Assembly: GCF_029051885.1 (NCBI RefSeq)
Contig: NZ_JAIDKI010000233.1
Location: 1 to 37,551 of the forward strand
Origin: Muribaculum sp.
Lineage (GTDB): Bacteria > Bacteroidota > Bacteroidia > Bacteroidales > Muribaculaceae
Direction of reading: 5' to 3'
Length of the DNA stretch: 37,551 nt
This document shows, in pieces, positions 24,865 through 34,313 of the stretch (within the stretch, counting starts at the first letter, position 1; each line of letters opens with the position of its first letter). Made by a program: the position numbers and the translations under genes. The notes beneath the pieces are model-generated. The model saw only the letters and a list, made by a program, of their open reading frames with translations. It made no database searches and had not been told where the DNA came from.

Positions 24865-26126
24865 CACTCTTCGCCCTCCCCGGCTGAAATCTCCTCGATG
24901 ATAAATCCGGCTGAGCGCAGATGTGCCCAGAAATCGGGATAGCTCTTCGACACGACCTCGGCATTGCGGATTATCAGGCCCGGCACATACCATGCAACCG
25001 GAGCAAATGACATGGCCATCCTGTGGTCATCATAAGTGTCAATCGCCACCGGTCTATTGCCGTCGACCCGACAACGTGCGCCTTCCCAAGCGATTGAACT
25101 ATCGTCGATATCGACTACAAACGATATCTTCATCAGTTCGCGGCGAAGTGCCTCCAGTCGATCAGTCTCCTTAATCTTAAGGGTCTTAAGACCGGTGATG
25201 TGAAATGGTATGCCAAGCAGGCAACAGCTTACAGCCACCGTCTGAGCTATGTCAGGAACAGCGCTGAAATCGGCTTCGAAACGCGGTGTAAGGTCAGGGT
25301 CGGCCATCAGGTCGAGCACTCCCGGAAACTCATCGCTCTCCGCGGTGACAATGCCGAAACTGCGATAAATATCCTGAAGAGCTGAATCGCCCTGCATGCT
25401 GCCAGCCTTGTTAAGCCCGCGCAGTCCGATAGTGCCGAAGCTGAACGACTGAAGCTCATACCAGTATGATGCCGCACTCCAGTCGGCTTCGACGGTATAG
25501 GCCACAGGAGTATATGCCGCATGCGGGACGCTTATCATATTGCCCTCGCGCTGTGCGTCGACGCCCCACTCTGCCATTATACCGAGCGTCATGGAAATAT
25601 ATGGCTGCGATACCACATCGCCCTTTATATGCAGTTTCAGACCATCGGCCATCGTCGGTGCTATCATCAGCAGGGCCGATACAAACTGGGAGCTGACACC
25701 TCCGTCGAGAGATATTTCACCTCCGGCAAGAGCAGTGCCCTCAATCCGGAGTGGCGGATACCCCTCTTCACCGACATACTCGATATTTGCGCCACACGTG
25801 CGCAACGCATCGACCAGCGGCGCTATCGGTCTGCGGCGCATACGCTCCGAACCGTCGAGTGTGACCGTACGACCGGGAGCAGCTGCGAAATAGGCAGTCA
25901 GAAACCGCATGGCAGTACCGGCCGCACCTATCGACACAGTATCATCCGACGAATCAAGAGCAGCAAGCATGACATCGGTATCGTCGCATCGGGCAACCCT
26001 CGCAACATCACCGGAGCCGCCGGCAAGAGCATTGATTATCAACACTCTGTTGCTTATACTCTTTGAAAGAGGCAAATCTATAATCGCCTCAGGCAATTCT
26101 TCCGGCGGAAATATTCTGTAGTCCAT
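24864..26126 (-). CDS. aroA: 3-phosphoshikimate 1-carboxyvinyltransferase (EPSP synthase)
   Basis: The enzyme joins shikimate-3-phosphate and PEP in aromatic amino-acid and chorismate synthesis. From the ATG at 26126 the protein has 420 residues and starts MDYRIFPPEE. Substrate-binding blocks visible are LPLSKSISNRVLI (Lys22), GAAGTAMRF, DGSERMRRRPI, KIKETDRLEALRREL and DDHRMAMSFAP. The usual GNAGTAMR loop reads GAAGTAMR here, a small change. A 27-codon upstream extension starting at TTG (26207) has no family similarity and is rejected. The gap to sufS is 207 bases, and a TAAATTTG box at 26212-26205 could be its promoter. It heads a run of tightly spaced genes. Confidence 0.94.
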   Translation of the reverse strand: MDYRIFPPEELPEAIIDLPLSKSISNRVLIINALAGGSGDVARVARCDDTDVMLAALDSSDDTVSIGAAGTAMRFLTAYFAAAPGRTVTLDGSERMRRRPIAPLVDALRTCGANIEYVGEEGYPPLRIEGTALAGGEISLDGGVSSQFVSALLMIAPTMADGLKLHIKGDVVSQPYISMTLGIMAEWGVDAQREGNMISVPHAAYTPVAYTVEADWSAASYWYELQSFSFGTIGLRGLNKAGSMQGDSALQDIYRSFGIVTAESDEFPGVLDLMADPDLTPRFEADFSAVPDIAQTVAVSCCLLGIPFHITGLKTLKIKETDRLEALRRELMKISFVVDIDDSSIAWEGARCRVDGNRPVAIDTYDDHRMAMSFAPVAWYVPGLIIRNAEVVSKSYPDFWAHLRSAGFIIEEISAGEGEE

Positions 26127-26204
26127 ATCAGTCAGTTTCTTATTGTGGCAACATAACCGATACTCTTCCTTACAGGCATTGGTATCCGGGCGTCGCCCTC
26201 GCCA

Positions 26205-26212
26205 CAAATTTA
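26205..26212 (-). promoter_or_regulatory. Possible -7 box of aroA
   Basis: On the minus strand TAAATTTG matches TAnnTTTG, 79 bases upstream of the aroA ATG, within the 207-base gap after sufS. The expected TTTG 20 bases upstream is not present, so this is a tentative call. Confidence 0.4.
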
Positions 26213-26333
26213 CTCATTTCCCATGAATTTACCATATCCCCACACCATGGAAAAGGCCGCTCGCCCACATAAACCATACGGAAGAATTACTACATGGAGC
26301 GACAAGACACCGGAAATTGCAGACGCATCACGC

Positions 26334-27542
26334 CTACAACAGCATTTGGGCGGCACGGCGGAGGGCTGTGATAAAGGCATCTACCTCATCGCGGGTATTA
26401 TACAGGGCGAAAGAAGCGCGGGCCACACCCTCGACACCGAGGCGATGCATAAGCGGCTGGGCGCAATGATGGCCGGTACGCACGGCTATGCCCTGCTTGT
26501 CGAGGAGCATACCTACGTCATAGGGATGGGAATCGCCTATGAGAAACGATATTATGGCATCCTTGCCGGGAGCATTGCCGAAGATACGCACACCGGGTAT
26601 CTCCTCCATCATACGGCCGGTAGCGTACTCCAGGAGATTGCGCTCGTGAACCTCAATATTACCGTATCCGACAGAGGTCACATAGTCGATAGCCCGGTGG
26701 AAGGCGGCTATATCGATAAAGTCGGGAGTGCCGGCTTCAAACTTGAACGGGAGCTCTGCAAAAGTGGTATGCTCGAAACTGACATGCCCTATCATCTCTC
26801 CGCCACCCTGATAGGGAGGCATCTTTTCAAGAAGGTCACGGCGTCCGTACAGCACCCCGACACCGGTAGGCCCATACATTTTATGGGAAGAGAACACATA
26901 AAAATCACATCCGAGGGCCTGCACGTCGACAGGACGGTGACTGACAGCCTGTGCTCCGTCAATAAGCACAGGTACTCCGTGACTGTGTGCTTCCCTTACA
27001 ATCTCCTCAACCGGATTGACCGTACCGAGCACATTGCTCACATGGGTCACGGCCACCATCGCAGTCTTTTCGTTAAACAGCTTGCGATAAGCATCGAGGT
27101 CAAGCACTCCGTTGTCGTCCATGGGGATTACACGAAGTGTAACACCGCGTCCTATCAACTGCCACGGCACAATATTGGCATGATGCTCCATCACGCTGAC
27201 TATTATCTCGGCCCCGTCGGGGATAAGCCGCCCGTAGGAAGAGGCCACAAGATTTATGGCCTCGGTAGTGCCTCTTGTAAATATAATTTCAGAGGTATGG
27301 GCGGCATCGATAAATCCGCGTACGCGCTCGCGCGCCTTCTCCTGAAGCATAGTCATCTCCTGAGAAAGGGCATGGACTCCGCGGTGCACGTTGGCCTTGG
27401 TATGGTAATAGGCGTGCTCGATAGCCTCCACCACACATGAAGGTGTCTGCGAGGTAGCGGTATTGTCGAGATATATCAGCGGCTTGCCGTATACGGTGCG
27501 GTCAAGAGCCGGGAAGTCATTGCGAAATGAAGCAGTGTCCAT
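26334..27542 (-). CDS. sufS: Cysteine desulfurase SufS
   Basis: This PLP enzyme takes sulfur from cysteine for Fe-S cluster building. The protein (402 residues) has the group II desulfurase pattern: YLDNTATSQTP near the start, GTTEAINLVA at 91-100, the PLP site IDGAQAVSH at 194-202, the Schiff-base lysine 221 in SSHKMYGP, and the persulfide cysteine 360 in RTGHHCAQPLM. It starts 15 bases after the sufD stop, so it is the last gene of the suf unit. No SufE or SufU partner is in the window. Confidence 0.97.
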   Translation of the reverse strand: MDTASFRNDFPALDRTVYGKPLIYLDNTATSQTPSCVVEAIEHAYYHTKANVHRGVHALSQEMTMLQEKARERVRGFIDAAHTSEIIFTRGTTEAINLVASSYGRLIPDGAEIIVSVMEHHANIVPWQLIGRGVTLRVIPMDDNGVLDLDAYRKLFNEKTAMVAVTHVSNVLGTVNPVEEIVREAHSHGVPVLIDGAQAVSHRPVDVQALGCDFYVFSSHKMYGPTGVGVLYGRRDLLEKMPPYQGGGEMIGHVSFEHTTFAELPFKFEAGTPDFIDIAAFHRAIDYVTSVGYGNIEVHERNLLEYATGRMMEEIPGVRIFGNAPGKDAIISFLIGDSHPYDVGMLLDKQGIAVRTGHHCAQPLMHRLGVEGVARASFALYNTRDEVDAFITALRRAAQMLL

Positions 27543-27557
27543 AGGTAGTCGGGGGGA

Positions 27558-28901
27558 TTATTGCTGTATATGGCAGTCGCCACAGAATGATGTGCGTCCG
27601 TGGAGGCGCATCTCGACCAGATGGCGCAGACGGTCGCGGAGACCATCAAGGCCCACTGTATCGATTACATCGGCCATGAATGCCTGCATTAGCATGGTAC
27701 GTGCGGTCTTCTCCGAGATACCGCGCTGACGCATGTAGAACAGCGCGTCCTGGTCAAGCTGTCCGGTAGTGGCGCCATGGCTGCACTTCACGTCGTCGCA
27801 ATATATCAGGAGCTGCGGCTTGGTGTGCATTCGAGCGCCGTCCGATGCCAGCAGATTGCGGTTGCTCTGATATGCCTCGGTAAGTATTGCTCCGGGATGC
27901 ACTGTAATTCCACCTTCAAAAGCACCGCGTGCTTCATCGTCAAGTATATATTTGAACATCTGCCGGCTATGGCAACGCGGAGCGCGGTGGTTTACCGTCG
28001 AGTCATTGTCGATATGCTGCTTTGCCGAACCTATGGCCATACCTCCGAGGAATGTATCACAATGCTGTCCGAGTATGTCGATAGTGTAGTCATTGCGGGT
28101 AGTGCCGTTGCTCAGAGTAGTGCCGTTAAGCAACAGATGCGACCCCTCCTGCTGAGTGGCATATGTCATGCTCCAGCGCGAGGTCAATGCCGACGACTCT
28201 TCCATGTCGTACAGTTCGAGCGAAGCGTTACGGCCCACGCTTATCTCGACAACCTGCTGCGAGAGGTATGCGCGGTCGCAATCCTGAGTATGGTCACACA
28301 CGAGAATCTGAGCAGAGGCGTCGTCATCCACAACCACAAGCACACGGCGGAAAGCGGCAAGAGGCACACCGGCACTGAATATGTTGACAAGCTGCAAGGG
28401 CTTCTCAAGACGTACTCCGCGCGGCACATAGACCACCACGCCATCCTGCACTAGAAGAGTGTTGAGCGCTACTCCGACGTTTCCGGCAGGAGCGGTCTTG
28501 CCATAGTAGCGTTCGATAAGCTGCGGATGGGCAGCAGCCACTTTTGCAAGAGAGCCAAAGATGACACCCTGCGGCAAGCGCTGTGCATTGCCTTCAGCAG
28601 GTATGAAGGAGTCGTTGAGCACGAATCCCATGACTGTAGACATACGCGGCACCTCACACTTGAAGGTAGCGGCAACGTTGACCGGGATATGCACTCGCGA
28701 GATGTTTACACCGAAATCGGGCGCAAGCATATCCTCGATAGATGTCTTTTCATACCCTTCGGTACGTGTGGTGGGGAGCGTAGCTCCCTCCAGAGCCTCA
28801 AGCGCAGCGGGACGCAGCGCGTTGACTGCCGGCGCCGAATTGGCGTCGATGGCAGCGGCGTTGTCGCGGTAGAGGCTTATATATTGGTCGATGCTGCTCA
28901 T
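27558..28901 (-). CDS. sufD: Fe-S cluster assembly protein SufD
   Basis: SufD is a partner of SufB in the SufBC2D scaffold, where it is needed for iron acquisition. The protein (447 residues) has the beta-helix core shared with SufB. The conserved DDVKCSHGATTGQLDQDALFYMRQRGI is near its C-terminus, with His375 corresponding to the functional histidine of E. coli SufD (His360). The last residues include a CGDC pair (FCGDCH), which is not a known catalytic site. It begins eight bases after sufC and ends 15 bases before sufS. Confidence 0.95.
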   Translation of the reverse strand: MSSIDQYISLYRDNAAAIDANSAPAVNALRPAALEALEGATLPTTRTEGYEKTSIEDMLAPDFGVNISRVHIPVNVAATFKCEVPRMSTVMGFVLNDSFIPAEGNAQRLPQGVIFGSLAKVAAAHPQLIERYYGKTAPAGNVGVALNTLLVQDGVVVYVPRGVRLEKPLQLVNIFSAGVPLAAFRRVLVVVDDDASAQILVCDHTQDCDRAYLSQQVVEISVGRNASLELYDMEESSALTSRWSMTYATQQEGSHLLLNGTTLSNGTTRNDYTIDILGQHCDTFLGGMAIGSAKQHIDNDSTVNHRAPRCHSRQMFKYILDDEARGAFEGGITVHPGAILTEAYQSNRNLLASDGARMHTKPQLLIYCDDVKCSHGATTGQLDQDALFYMRQRGISEKTARTMLMQAFMADVIDTVGLDGLRDRLRHLVEMRLHGRTSFCGDCHIQQ

Positions 28902-28909
28902 GAGGCAAA

Positions 28910-29677
28910 TTATTGTGCGTCAACTTCCTCTTTCAGCCAGTCGTAGCCACGTTCTTCCAGTTCGAGCGCCAGTTCGGGACCTCCGGTGCGGATTATACGT
29001 CCCTTATAGAGCACGTGGACAAAATCAGGCTTTATATAGTCGAGCAGACGCTGGTAATGTGTAATCACGATAGTGGCGTTGCGGTCGGTCTTCAGTGTGT
29101 TGACACCTCCGGCCACGATACGCAACGCATCGATATCAAGACCGGAGTCGGTCTCGTCGAGTATGGCGAGACGTGGCTCGAGCATAGCCATCTGGAATAT
29201 CTCGTTGCGCTTCTTCTCGCCCCCTGAGAATCCCTCGTTGACCGAACGTGATGCCAGCTTGTTGTCAAGCTCCACAATAGCACGCTTCTGTCGCATAAGT
29301 TTCAGGAAGTCGCTTGCAGAAAGAGCCGGTTCGTTGAAATATTTGCGTTTCTCGTTGACAGCGGCGCGCATGAAGTTGACCATCGTCACTCCGGGAATCT
29401 CAACCGGATACTGGAACGAAAGGAACAGCCCCTCGTGGCTGCGGTCTTCAGCCGAAAGATCGAGCAGCTGCTTGCCGTGGAAGTCGACAGAGCCGCCTGT
29501 GACCTGATAGCCCGGTGCGCCGGCAAGCACCATCGACAAAGTCGACTTGCCTGAGCCGTTAGGCCCCATGATGGCATGTACCTCACCCGGGCGCACCTGC
29601 AGGTTGATTCCCTTTAATATCTCCTTGCCGTCGATGGAGGCATGGAGGTCTTTGATATCGAGAAGTAATTCTTCCAT
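28910..29677 (-). CDS. sufC: Fe-S cluster assembly ATPase SufC
   Basis: This is the ABC-type ATPase that drives conformational change in the SufBCD scaffold. The protein (255 residues) has Walker A GPNGSGKST at 38-46, Q-loop region SFQYPVEIPG at 87-96, signature SGGEKKR at 151-157, Walker B LAILDETDSGLD at 170-181 and H-loop His207. SGGEKKRNEI and ETDSGLD are typical of SufC rather than transport ATPases. It starts 63 bases after sufB. Confidence 0.97.
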   Translation of the reverse strand: MEELLLDIKDLHASIDGKEILKGINLQVRPGEVHAIMGPNGSGKSTLSMVLAGAPGYQVTGGSVDFHGKQLLDLSAEDRSHEGLFLSFQYPVEIPGVTMVNFMRAAVNEKRKYFNEPALSASDFLKLMRQKRAIVELDNKLASRSVNEGFSGGEKKRNEIFQMAMLEPRLAILDETDSGLDIDALRIVAGGVNTLKTDRNATIVITHYQRLLDYIKPDFVHVLYKGRIIRTGGPELALELEERGYDWLKEEVDAQ

Positions 29678-29740
29678 TGATATGATGTATTTTCTATTTT
29701 CTGTTATTCAAGAGCTTGCTATGCGGATTGCCGAGCCTTA

Positions 29741-31213
29741 TCAGCCCACACTCCCTTCGAGCGAAATCTGTAGAAGTTTCTGCGCCTCTACGGCAAACTC
29801 CATCGGGAGTTTGTTCATAACCTCCTTGGCATAGCCGTTGACAATAAGTCCGATGGCCTCCTCGGTAGGTATGCCGCGCTGATTGCAGTAGAACACCTGG
29901 TCCTCGCTGATTTTCGACGTAGTAGCCTCGTGCTCCACCACGGCGGTATCGTTGAGCACGTCAATGTAAGGGAATGTGTGTGCGCCACAGTCGGGTCCGA
30001 GCAGCAGCGAATCGCATTGTGTATAATTGCGGCATCCGTCGGCGTCGGGAGCCACCTTCACCAGACCGCGGTAACTGTTCTGGCTATGGCCTGCCGAGAT
30101 ACCCTTGCTGACTATGGTAGAGCGGGTATTGCGACCAAGATGTATCATTTTTGTACCTGTGTCGGCCTGCTGACGGTTGCGTGTCACCGCCACAGAGTAG
30201 AACTCCCCTACACTGCCTTCACCTTTGAGGATGCAGCCGGGATATTTCCATGTGATGGCCGAGCCTGTCTCGACCTGTGTCCACGACAGCTTAGAGTAGT
30301 CGCCGCGGCAGAGTCCGCGTTTGGTCACAAAGTTGTAGACGCCTCCACGGCCGTCCTTGTCGCCGGCATACCAGTTCTGCACTGTAGAATATTTTACCTC
30401 GGCCCGGTCCTCTACAATGATTTCCACGATTGCGGCGTGGAGCTGATTTTCATCGCGCATAGGAGCGGTACAGCCTTCGAGATAGCTCACGTAGGCATCG
30501 TCGTCGGCCACTATCAGAGTGCGCTCGAACTGTCCGGTGCCGGCGGCATTTATGCGGAAATATGTCGACAGCTCCATAGGACAGCGCACACCCTTGGGTA
30601 TATATACAAACGATCCGTCGGAGAATACCGCCGAATTAAGCGCCGCGAAGAAATTGTCGCGGTACGACACGACCTTGCCGAGATAGCGCTTCACAAGATC
30701 GGGATAGTCGCGTACGGCCTCAGAGAATGAGCAGAAGATTATGCCGAGCCGGGCAAGTTTCTCCTTGTGGGTGGTCTTTACCGACACAGAATCCATCACC
30801 GCGTCTACAGCCATGCCCGAGAGCATCTTCTGCTCGGCCAGAGGTATTCCGAGTTTGTCGAAAGTGTCGAGCAATTCAGGGTCGACCTCATCGAGGCTCT
30901 TCGGGCCCTCCTTCTTGCGCGGAGCGGCATAGTAGCTTATCGCCTGATAATCGATCGGGGGAATATCGAGATGAGCCCATGTCGGCATCTCAAGAGTAAG
31001 CCAGTAGCGGTAGGCGTTGAGACGGAACTCAAGCAGCCATTCCGGCTCCTGCTTCTTGGCTGAGATAAGGCGTATCACCTCCTCGCTCAGGCCGCGCGGT
31101 ATGACGTCGGTGTCAATGTCGGATACAAAGCCATATTTGTATTCGCCTGAGGTGACATCCTTTATTACGTCGTCATTCTCTGTATTCTGGTTGTTGTTGT
31201 TATCAGAGCTCAT
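29741..31213 (-). CDS. sufB: Fe-S cluster assembly protein SufB
   Basis: SufB is the scaffold subunit on which Fe-S clusters are formed. The protein (490 residues, close to the usual 480-495) has a short Asn-rich N-terminus and the beta-helix core. The end shows [11 protein letters not shown] with Cys400 and VVEHEATTS with Glu429, matching the catalytic Cys405 and Glu434 of E. coli SufB at a constant offset. It ends in the conserved [19 protein letters not shown]. It is the first suf gene, 107 bases after the CvpA-family gene. No IscR/SufR-type regulator and no clear promoter box were found in that gap, so it may be read through from the CvpA gene. Confidence 0.97.
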   Translation of the reverse strand: MSSDNNNNQNTENDDVIKDVTSGEYKYGFVSDIDTDVIPRGLSEEVIRLISAKKQEPEWLLEFRLNAYRYWLTLEMPTWAHLDIPPIDYQAISYYAAPRKKEGPKSLDEVDPELLDTFDKLGIPLAEQKMLSGMAVDAVMDSVSVKTTHKEKLARLGIIFCSFSEAVRDYPDLVKRYLGKVVSYRDNFFAALNSAVFSDGSFVYIPKGVRCPMELSTYFRINAAGTGQFERTLIVADDDAYVSYLEGCTAPMRDENQLHAAIVEIIVEDRAEVKYSTVQNWYAGDKDGRGGVYNFVTKRGLCRGDYSKLSWTQVETGSAITWKYPGCILKGEGSVGEFYSVAVTRNRQQADTGTKMIHLGRNTRSTIVSKGISAGHSQNSYRGLVKVAPDADGCRNYTQCDSLLLGPDCGAHTFPYIDVLNDTAVVEHEATTSKISEDQVFYCNQRGIPTEEAIGLIVNGYAKEVMNKLPMEFAVEAQKLLQISLEGSVG

Positions 31214-31320
31214 ATTTACAGTGACAGTATGTTTTAGTCCTTACTTCTGATATTTATAGTGTGTAAACGCGACAGGCGTGTCAATTGTTGCTTGCGTCGG
31301 CCAAGTCGGGGGGAACAATG

Positions 31321-31839
31321 CTATATCAAGTCGGGCATGGCCACGGATTCGGTACCGATGACTATGCCAAACATCTTCGGAGCGATTCTCATGACCCACG
31401 GGAGCATGTCGCCATCCATCAGGGTGGAGGTAGTGAAGATACTGCTTCCCGGAGCCGCCAGATACAACAGATTGAGAATGATACTCAATACCAACAGCCA
31501 CTTGAACATTGCAAATACGCCTCCGAGCAGATGGTCGAGCCATCCGAACATGAGCGCATGGGTAAGCCTGTGGAGCATCGATGCCACGACACTGACGGTA
31601 AGCCATACAAGTATAAAAAGCAACACATTGCCTACAATAGCTGCCGAAGTAGCCGATTCAAAAGTGCCGGGAAGCATCTCGGCAAGCATGGCTCCTGCCT
31701 GCGAACCGAATATGCGGCATGCGACAAGCCCCAGCACGATACCTCCGAGCGAAGCCACCTGCCGTATCAGGCCTTTCCACACTCCATAGGCTATCGAGCC
31801 GAAAAGCACACATGTCAATATGATGTCTATTGCACTCAC
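31321..31839 (-). CDS. CvpA-family membrane protein
   Basis: A 172-residue protein with four predicted membrane helices. It starts with the CvpA pattern IDIILTCVLFGSIAYGVWKGLIRQVASLGGIVLG and has MFGWLDHLLGGVFAMFKWLLVLSIIL in the middle. CvpA (colicin V production) proteins are inner-membrane proteins of uncertain function, linked to envelope tolerance. The start is a GTG at 31839: reading upstream in frame, a TAG comes before any ATG, and a good promoter lies 43 bases above. It may share a transcript with sufBCDS. Confidence 0.88.
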   Translation of the reverse strand: MSAIDIILTCVLFGSIAYGVWKGLIRQVASLGGIVLGLVACRIFGSQAGAMLAEMLPGTFESATSAAIVGNVLLFILVWLTVSVVASMLHRLTHALMFGWLDHLLGGVFAMFKWLLVLSIILNLLYLAAPGSSIFTTSTLMDGDMLPWVMRIAPKMFGIVIGTESVAMPDLI

Positions 31840-31881
31840 CGATAATTGATGCGCGTATACTGCGACACACTAAAATACCCG

Positions 31882-31912
31882 CAAAATTAGCAAATCCCCG
31901 CGACTTGGCCAA
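31882..31912 (-). promoter_or_regulatory. Predicted promoter of the CvpA-family gene (and perhaps suf operon)
   Basis: On the minus strand, TTG (31912-31910) is followed after 20 bases by TAATTTTG (31889-31882), the same -7 sequence as the metG and S9 peptidase promoters. The predicted leader is about 38 bases. Confidence 0.68.
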
Positions 31913-31965
31913 TACCACAGCCCAAAGGGTGCGATACATTGACTTGAATCAATGGTAATTTGTGC

Positions 31966-32004
31966 TAAAAAATAAGGCCGCACTCCAATGCTGGAGGCGA
32001 CCTT
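31966..32004 (-). terminator. Intrinsic terminator of the S9 peptidase gene
   Basis: On the minus strand, 13 bases AAGGTCGCCTCCA (32004-31992), a four-base loop and TGGAGTGCGGCCTT form a stem with one G-U pair and one bulged base. It is followed by ATTTTTTAG. It begins 22 bases after the stop codon. Confidence 0.85.
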
Positions 32005-32025
32005 GTTCAATATGGGGTGCGATGT

Positions 32026-34200
32026 TTATTCGGCGGTATTGTCGGTATCGGCGGTGTAGGGCTTGTCCTTGAGCCAACGATCGAGCCAGCGGAAGAATAC
32101 ACGCTGCCACAGGATAGCGTTCTGAGGCTTGAGAATCCAGTGGTTTTCGTCGGGGAAGATAAGCATCTCGGCCGGTATGCCGCGGAGCTTGGCAGCGTTG
32201 AATGCCATCTCGCCCTGCGATGAGAGTATGCGATAGTCGTATTCGCCGTGGGTTATGAGTATGGGGGTATCCCATTTGTCGACGAAACGGTGGGGCGACA
32301 TCTCAAATGTGCGCTGTGCGGTGGGGTTGCTCTTGTTCCAGTAAGCGCCGTAGTCGGGGAAGTCTTTAGTGTCGGCAGGTGCGTTCCATGCGCCGCCACC
32401 CATATCCCAGTTGGCAAACCACATCTCCTCTGTCTCAAGATACTGTGCCTCCATGTTGAAGATACCGGCATGTGCGATAAGGCATGCGAAACGGTGGTCG
32501 TGGTTGCCGGCAAGCCAGTAAACAGAGAAACCGCCGTAGCTTGCTCCGGTGGCACCGATATGTGCAGCGTCAATCCAGGGCTCTGTCTTCACGTGGTCGA
32601 CAGCCGAGAGGTAGTCGCGCATGTTCTGTCCGGGATAGTCGCCGGAAATCTGTGCGTTCCATTCTGTGCCGAAGCCGGGGAGTCCGCGGCGGTTGGGTGC
32701 AATCACCACATAGCCGTGGGCAGCCATCAGAGCGAGATTCCAGCGGTAGCTCCAGAACTGGCTCACGGCCTGCTGGGGACCGCCCTGGCAGTACAGTAGA
32801 CCGGGGTATTTCTGTGTGGGGTCAAAATTCTGAGGCTTGACAATCCAGGTAAGCATCTCCTTGCCATCGGTGGTGGGCACCATGCGGCGCTCTACGGTAG
32901 GCATAGTGAGCTGGGCGTAGATGTCGTCGTTGACAGTGGATATGGCGCGGGGCTCTTCGCCGGAAGCGGCATAATAGAGCTCGTTGGGACGGAGCATAGA
33001 GTGACGCATGGTCACGAGTGCGGTGTCGGACAGGGGTGCCAGACCGTCGTAGTCAAATTCGCCCTGGGCAATGACACTGATTGTTCCGTCGAGACCGATT
33101 GTAAACACCGGACGTACGCCGTCGCGATATGCCAGGAAGAAAAGTCCGCGGCCGGAAGGCTGCCAGGAGAAGGCATCGACAGTATAGTCCCAGGCGGCGG
33201 TAAGGTCGCGTTTTTCGCCGGTAGACATATCCATCACCATTATTCGGTTTTTATCGCTCTCATATCCGTCGTGCTCCATGCTGAGCCAAGCGAGCTGAGT
33301 GCCGTCGGGAGAGAATGCGGGCGCTGTGTCGTAGCCTCCCATTCCCTCGGTGAGATTGGTCACACTTTTTGAGGCAAGATCGTAGAGATAGAGGTCGGAA
33401 TTGGTGGAGAGCGCATATTCCATACCGGTCTTCTTGCGCGACACATAGATAAGTTTCCGGCTGTCGGGCGACCATGCAAATGACTCGATGCCGCTGAAAG
33501 GTTTCATCGGCGCTTCATAAGGTTCGTCGGCCATTATATCGGTGACATCGGTCACTTCATTGCCGTCAAAAGCACCAAGGAAAGGATGAGGAATCTCTGT
33601 CACCCACTCGTCCCAGTGCTTGTACATAAGGTCGTCGATAATGCGGCCTGTGGCTTTGGGTAGATCGGGATAGACGTCGGAGGCTTTACGTGAGTATTTC
33701 ACGTTGCTTACCATCAGTATATGTTTCTCGTCGGGAGAGATTACAAATCCGCTCACGCCTTTTTCGAGCTTGCTCACACACTTGCGGCCACTGCCGTCGG
33801 CATTCATGACCCATACCTGCATGGCATCACCATCTGGATAGAGGAATGCGATACGCTTGCCGTTCTCAATCCATACGGCGTTGCTTTCAGACTTAGGCGT
33901 GCGTGTAATACGCTGAGTGTCGGTACCGTCGACATTCATTACATAGAGATCATTGTTTGAGGCATTTTCCTCAACGCTCTCATAGCTTATGCCGAACAGG
34001 ACCTTGGTCTTATCGGGCGATACTACCGGACCCGACACTCGGCCGAGCGCCTCAAGCGCCTCGATGCTGAATATTCCGTCGGCGCTCTTGAAGTCGGGTT
34101 TGTCAATCATCTTGCCATCTTCCGATGATGTGCCGGTACATGCGGCCGTGGTGGCAAGCAATGCTGCTGACATGATGATGTTTGAAAATTTTAAATTCAT
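32026..34200 (-). CDS. S9-family serine peptidase lipoprotein, DPP5-like
   Basis: This 724-residue protein has a signal peptide ending ATTAAC (Cys21), a probable lipoprotein site. An N-terminal beta-propeller follows with SPD/DLYVMNVDG-type blades and the segment VYPDLPKATGRIIDDLMYKHWDEW (177-200), which I associate with dipeptidyl peptidase 5 of Porphyromonas. The C-terminal alpha/beta-hydrolase domain has Ser554 in GASYGG, Asp655 in HGEYDYRI and His687 in DENHWI, a complete triad. DPP5 removes dipeptides with hydrophobic P1 residues from peptide N-termini in the periplasm and helps these bacteria feed on peptides. Its promoter and terminator are both clear, so it is monocistronic. An acylaminoacyl peptidase is the main alternative. 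Confidence 0.9.
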   Translation of the reverse strand: MNLKFSNIIMSAALLATTAACTGTSSEDGKMIDKPDFKSADGIFSIEALEALGRVSGPVVSPDKTKVLFGISYESVEENASNNDLYVMNVDGTDTQRITRTPKSESNAVWIENGKRIAFLYPDGDAMQVWVMNADGSGRKCVSKLEKGVSGFVISPDEKHILMVSNVKYSRKASDVYPDLPKATGRIIDDLMYKHWDEWVTEIPHPFLGAFDGNEVTDVTDIMADEPYEAPMKPFSGIESFAWSPDSRKLIYVSRKKTGMEYALSTNSDLYLYDLASKSVTNLTEGMGGYDTAPAFSPDGTQLAWLSMEHDGYESDKNRIMVMDMSTGEKRDLTAAWDYTVDAFSWQPSGRGLFFLAYRDGVRPVFTIGLDGTISVIAQGEFDYDGLAPLSDTALVTMRHSMLRPNELYYAASGEEPRAISTVNDDIYAQLTMPTVERRMVPTTDGKEMLTWIVKPQNFDPTQKYPGLLYCQGGPQQAVSQFWSYRWNLALMAAHGYVVIAPNRRGLPGFGTEWNAQISGDYPGQNMRDYLSAVDHVKTEPWIDAAHIGATGASYGGFSVYWLAGNHDHRFACLIAHAGIFNMEAQYLETEEMWFANWDMGGGAWNAPADTKDFPDYGAYWNKSNPTAQRTFEMSPHRFVDKWDTPILITHGEYDYRILSSQGEMAFNAAKLRGIPAEMLIFPDENHWILKPQNAILWQRVFFRWLDRWLKDKPYTADTDNTAE

Positions 34201-34226
34201 ATATTATTGATTTGCAGAATTTAGTG

Positions 34227-34258
34227 CAAAATTAGCGATAAATACCCGAATACGCAAA
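34227..34258 (-). promoter_or_regulatory. Predicted promoter of the DPP5-like gene
   Basis: On the minus strand, TTTG (34258-34255) is followed after exactly 20 bases by TAATTTTG (34234-34227). Both elements match the Bacteroidetes primary sigma consensus. The predicted leader is about 20 bases. Confidence 0.75.
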
Positions 34259-34265
34259 AATGAAG

Positions 34266-34295
34266 AATCGCCTGTCGGATTATAGACAGGCGATT
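34266..34295 (-). terminator. Intrinsic terminator of the TonB-receptor-like gene
   Basis: A perfect 11-bp stem (34266-34276 with 34285-34295) has an eight-base loop and starts 18 bases after the stop codon. On the minus strand it is followed by CTTCATTTTTGCG. Confidence 0.78.
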
Positions 34296-34313
34296 GCATG
34301 CGTTATGTACATA

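Noticed and set aside
24865..24993. Upstream extension of the 28-codon microprotein into aroA (71 residues in all)
   Set aside because: The extension lies in an alternative frame of aroA and has no membrane-protein character; the coupled ATG at 24864 is far better.
26127..26207. N-terminal extension of aroA starting at TTG
   Set aside because: The 27 extra residues resemble no EPSP synthase, and the possible promoter box lies within them.
26223..27440. 405-codon plus-strand open frame opposite sufS
   Set aside because: Shadow of sufS; no recognisable domain, and it overlaps nearly the whole desulfurase.
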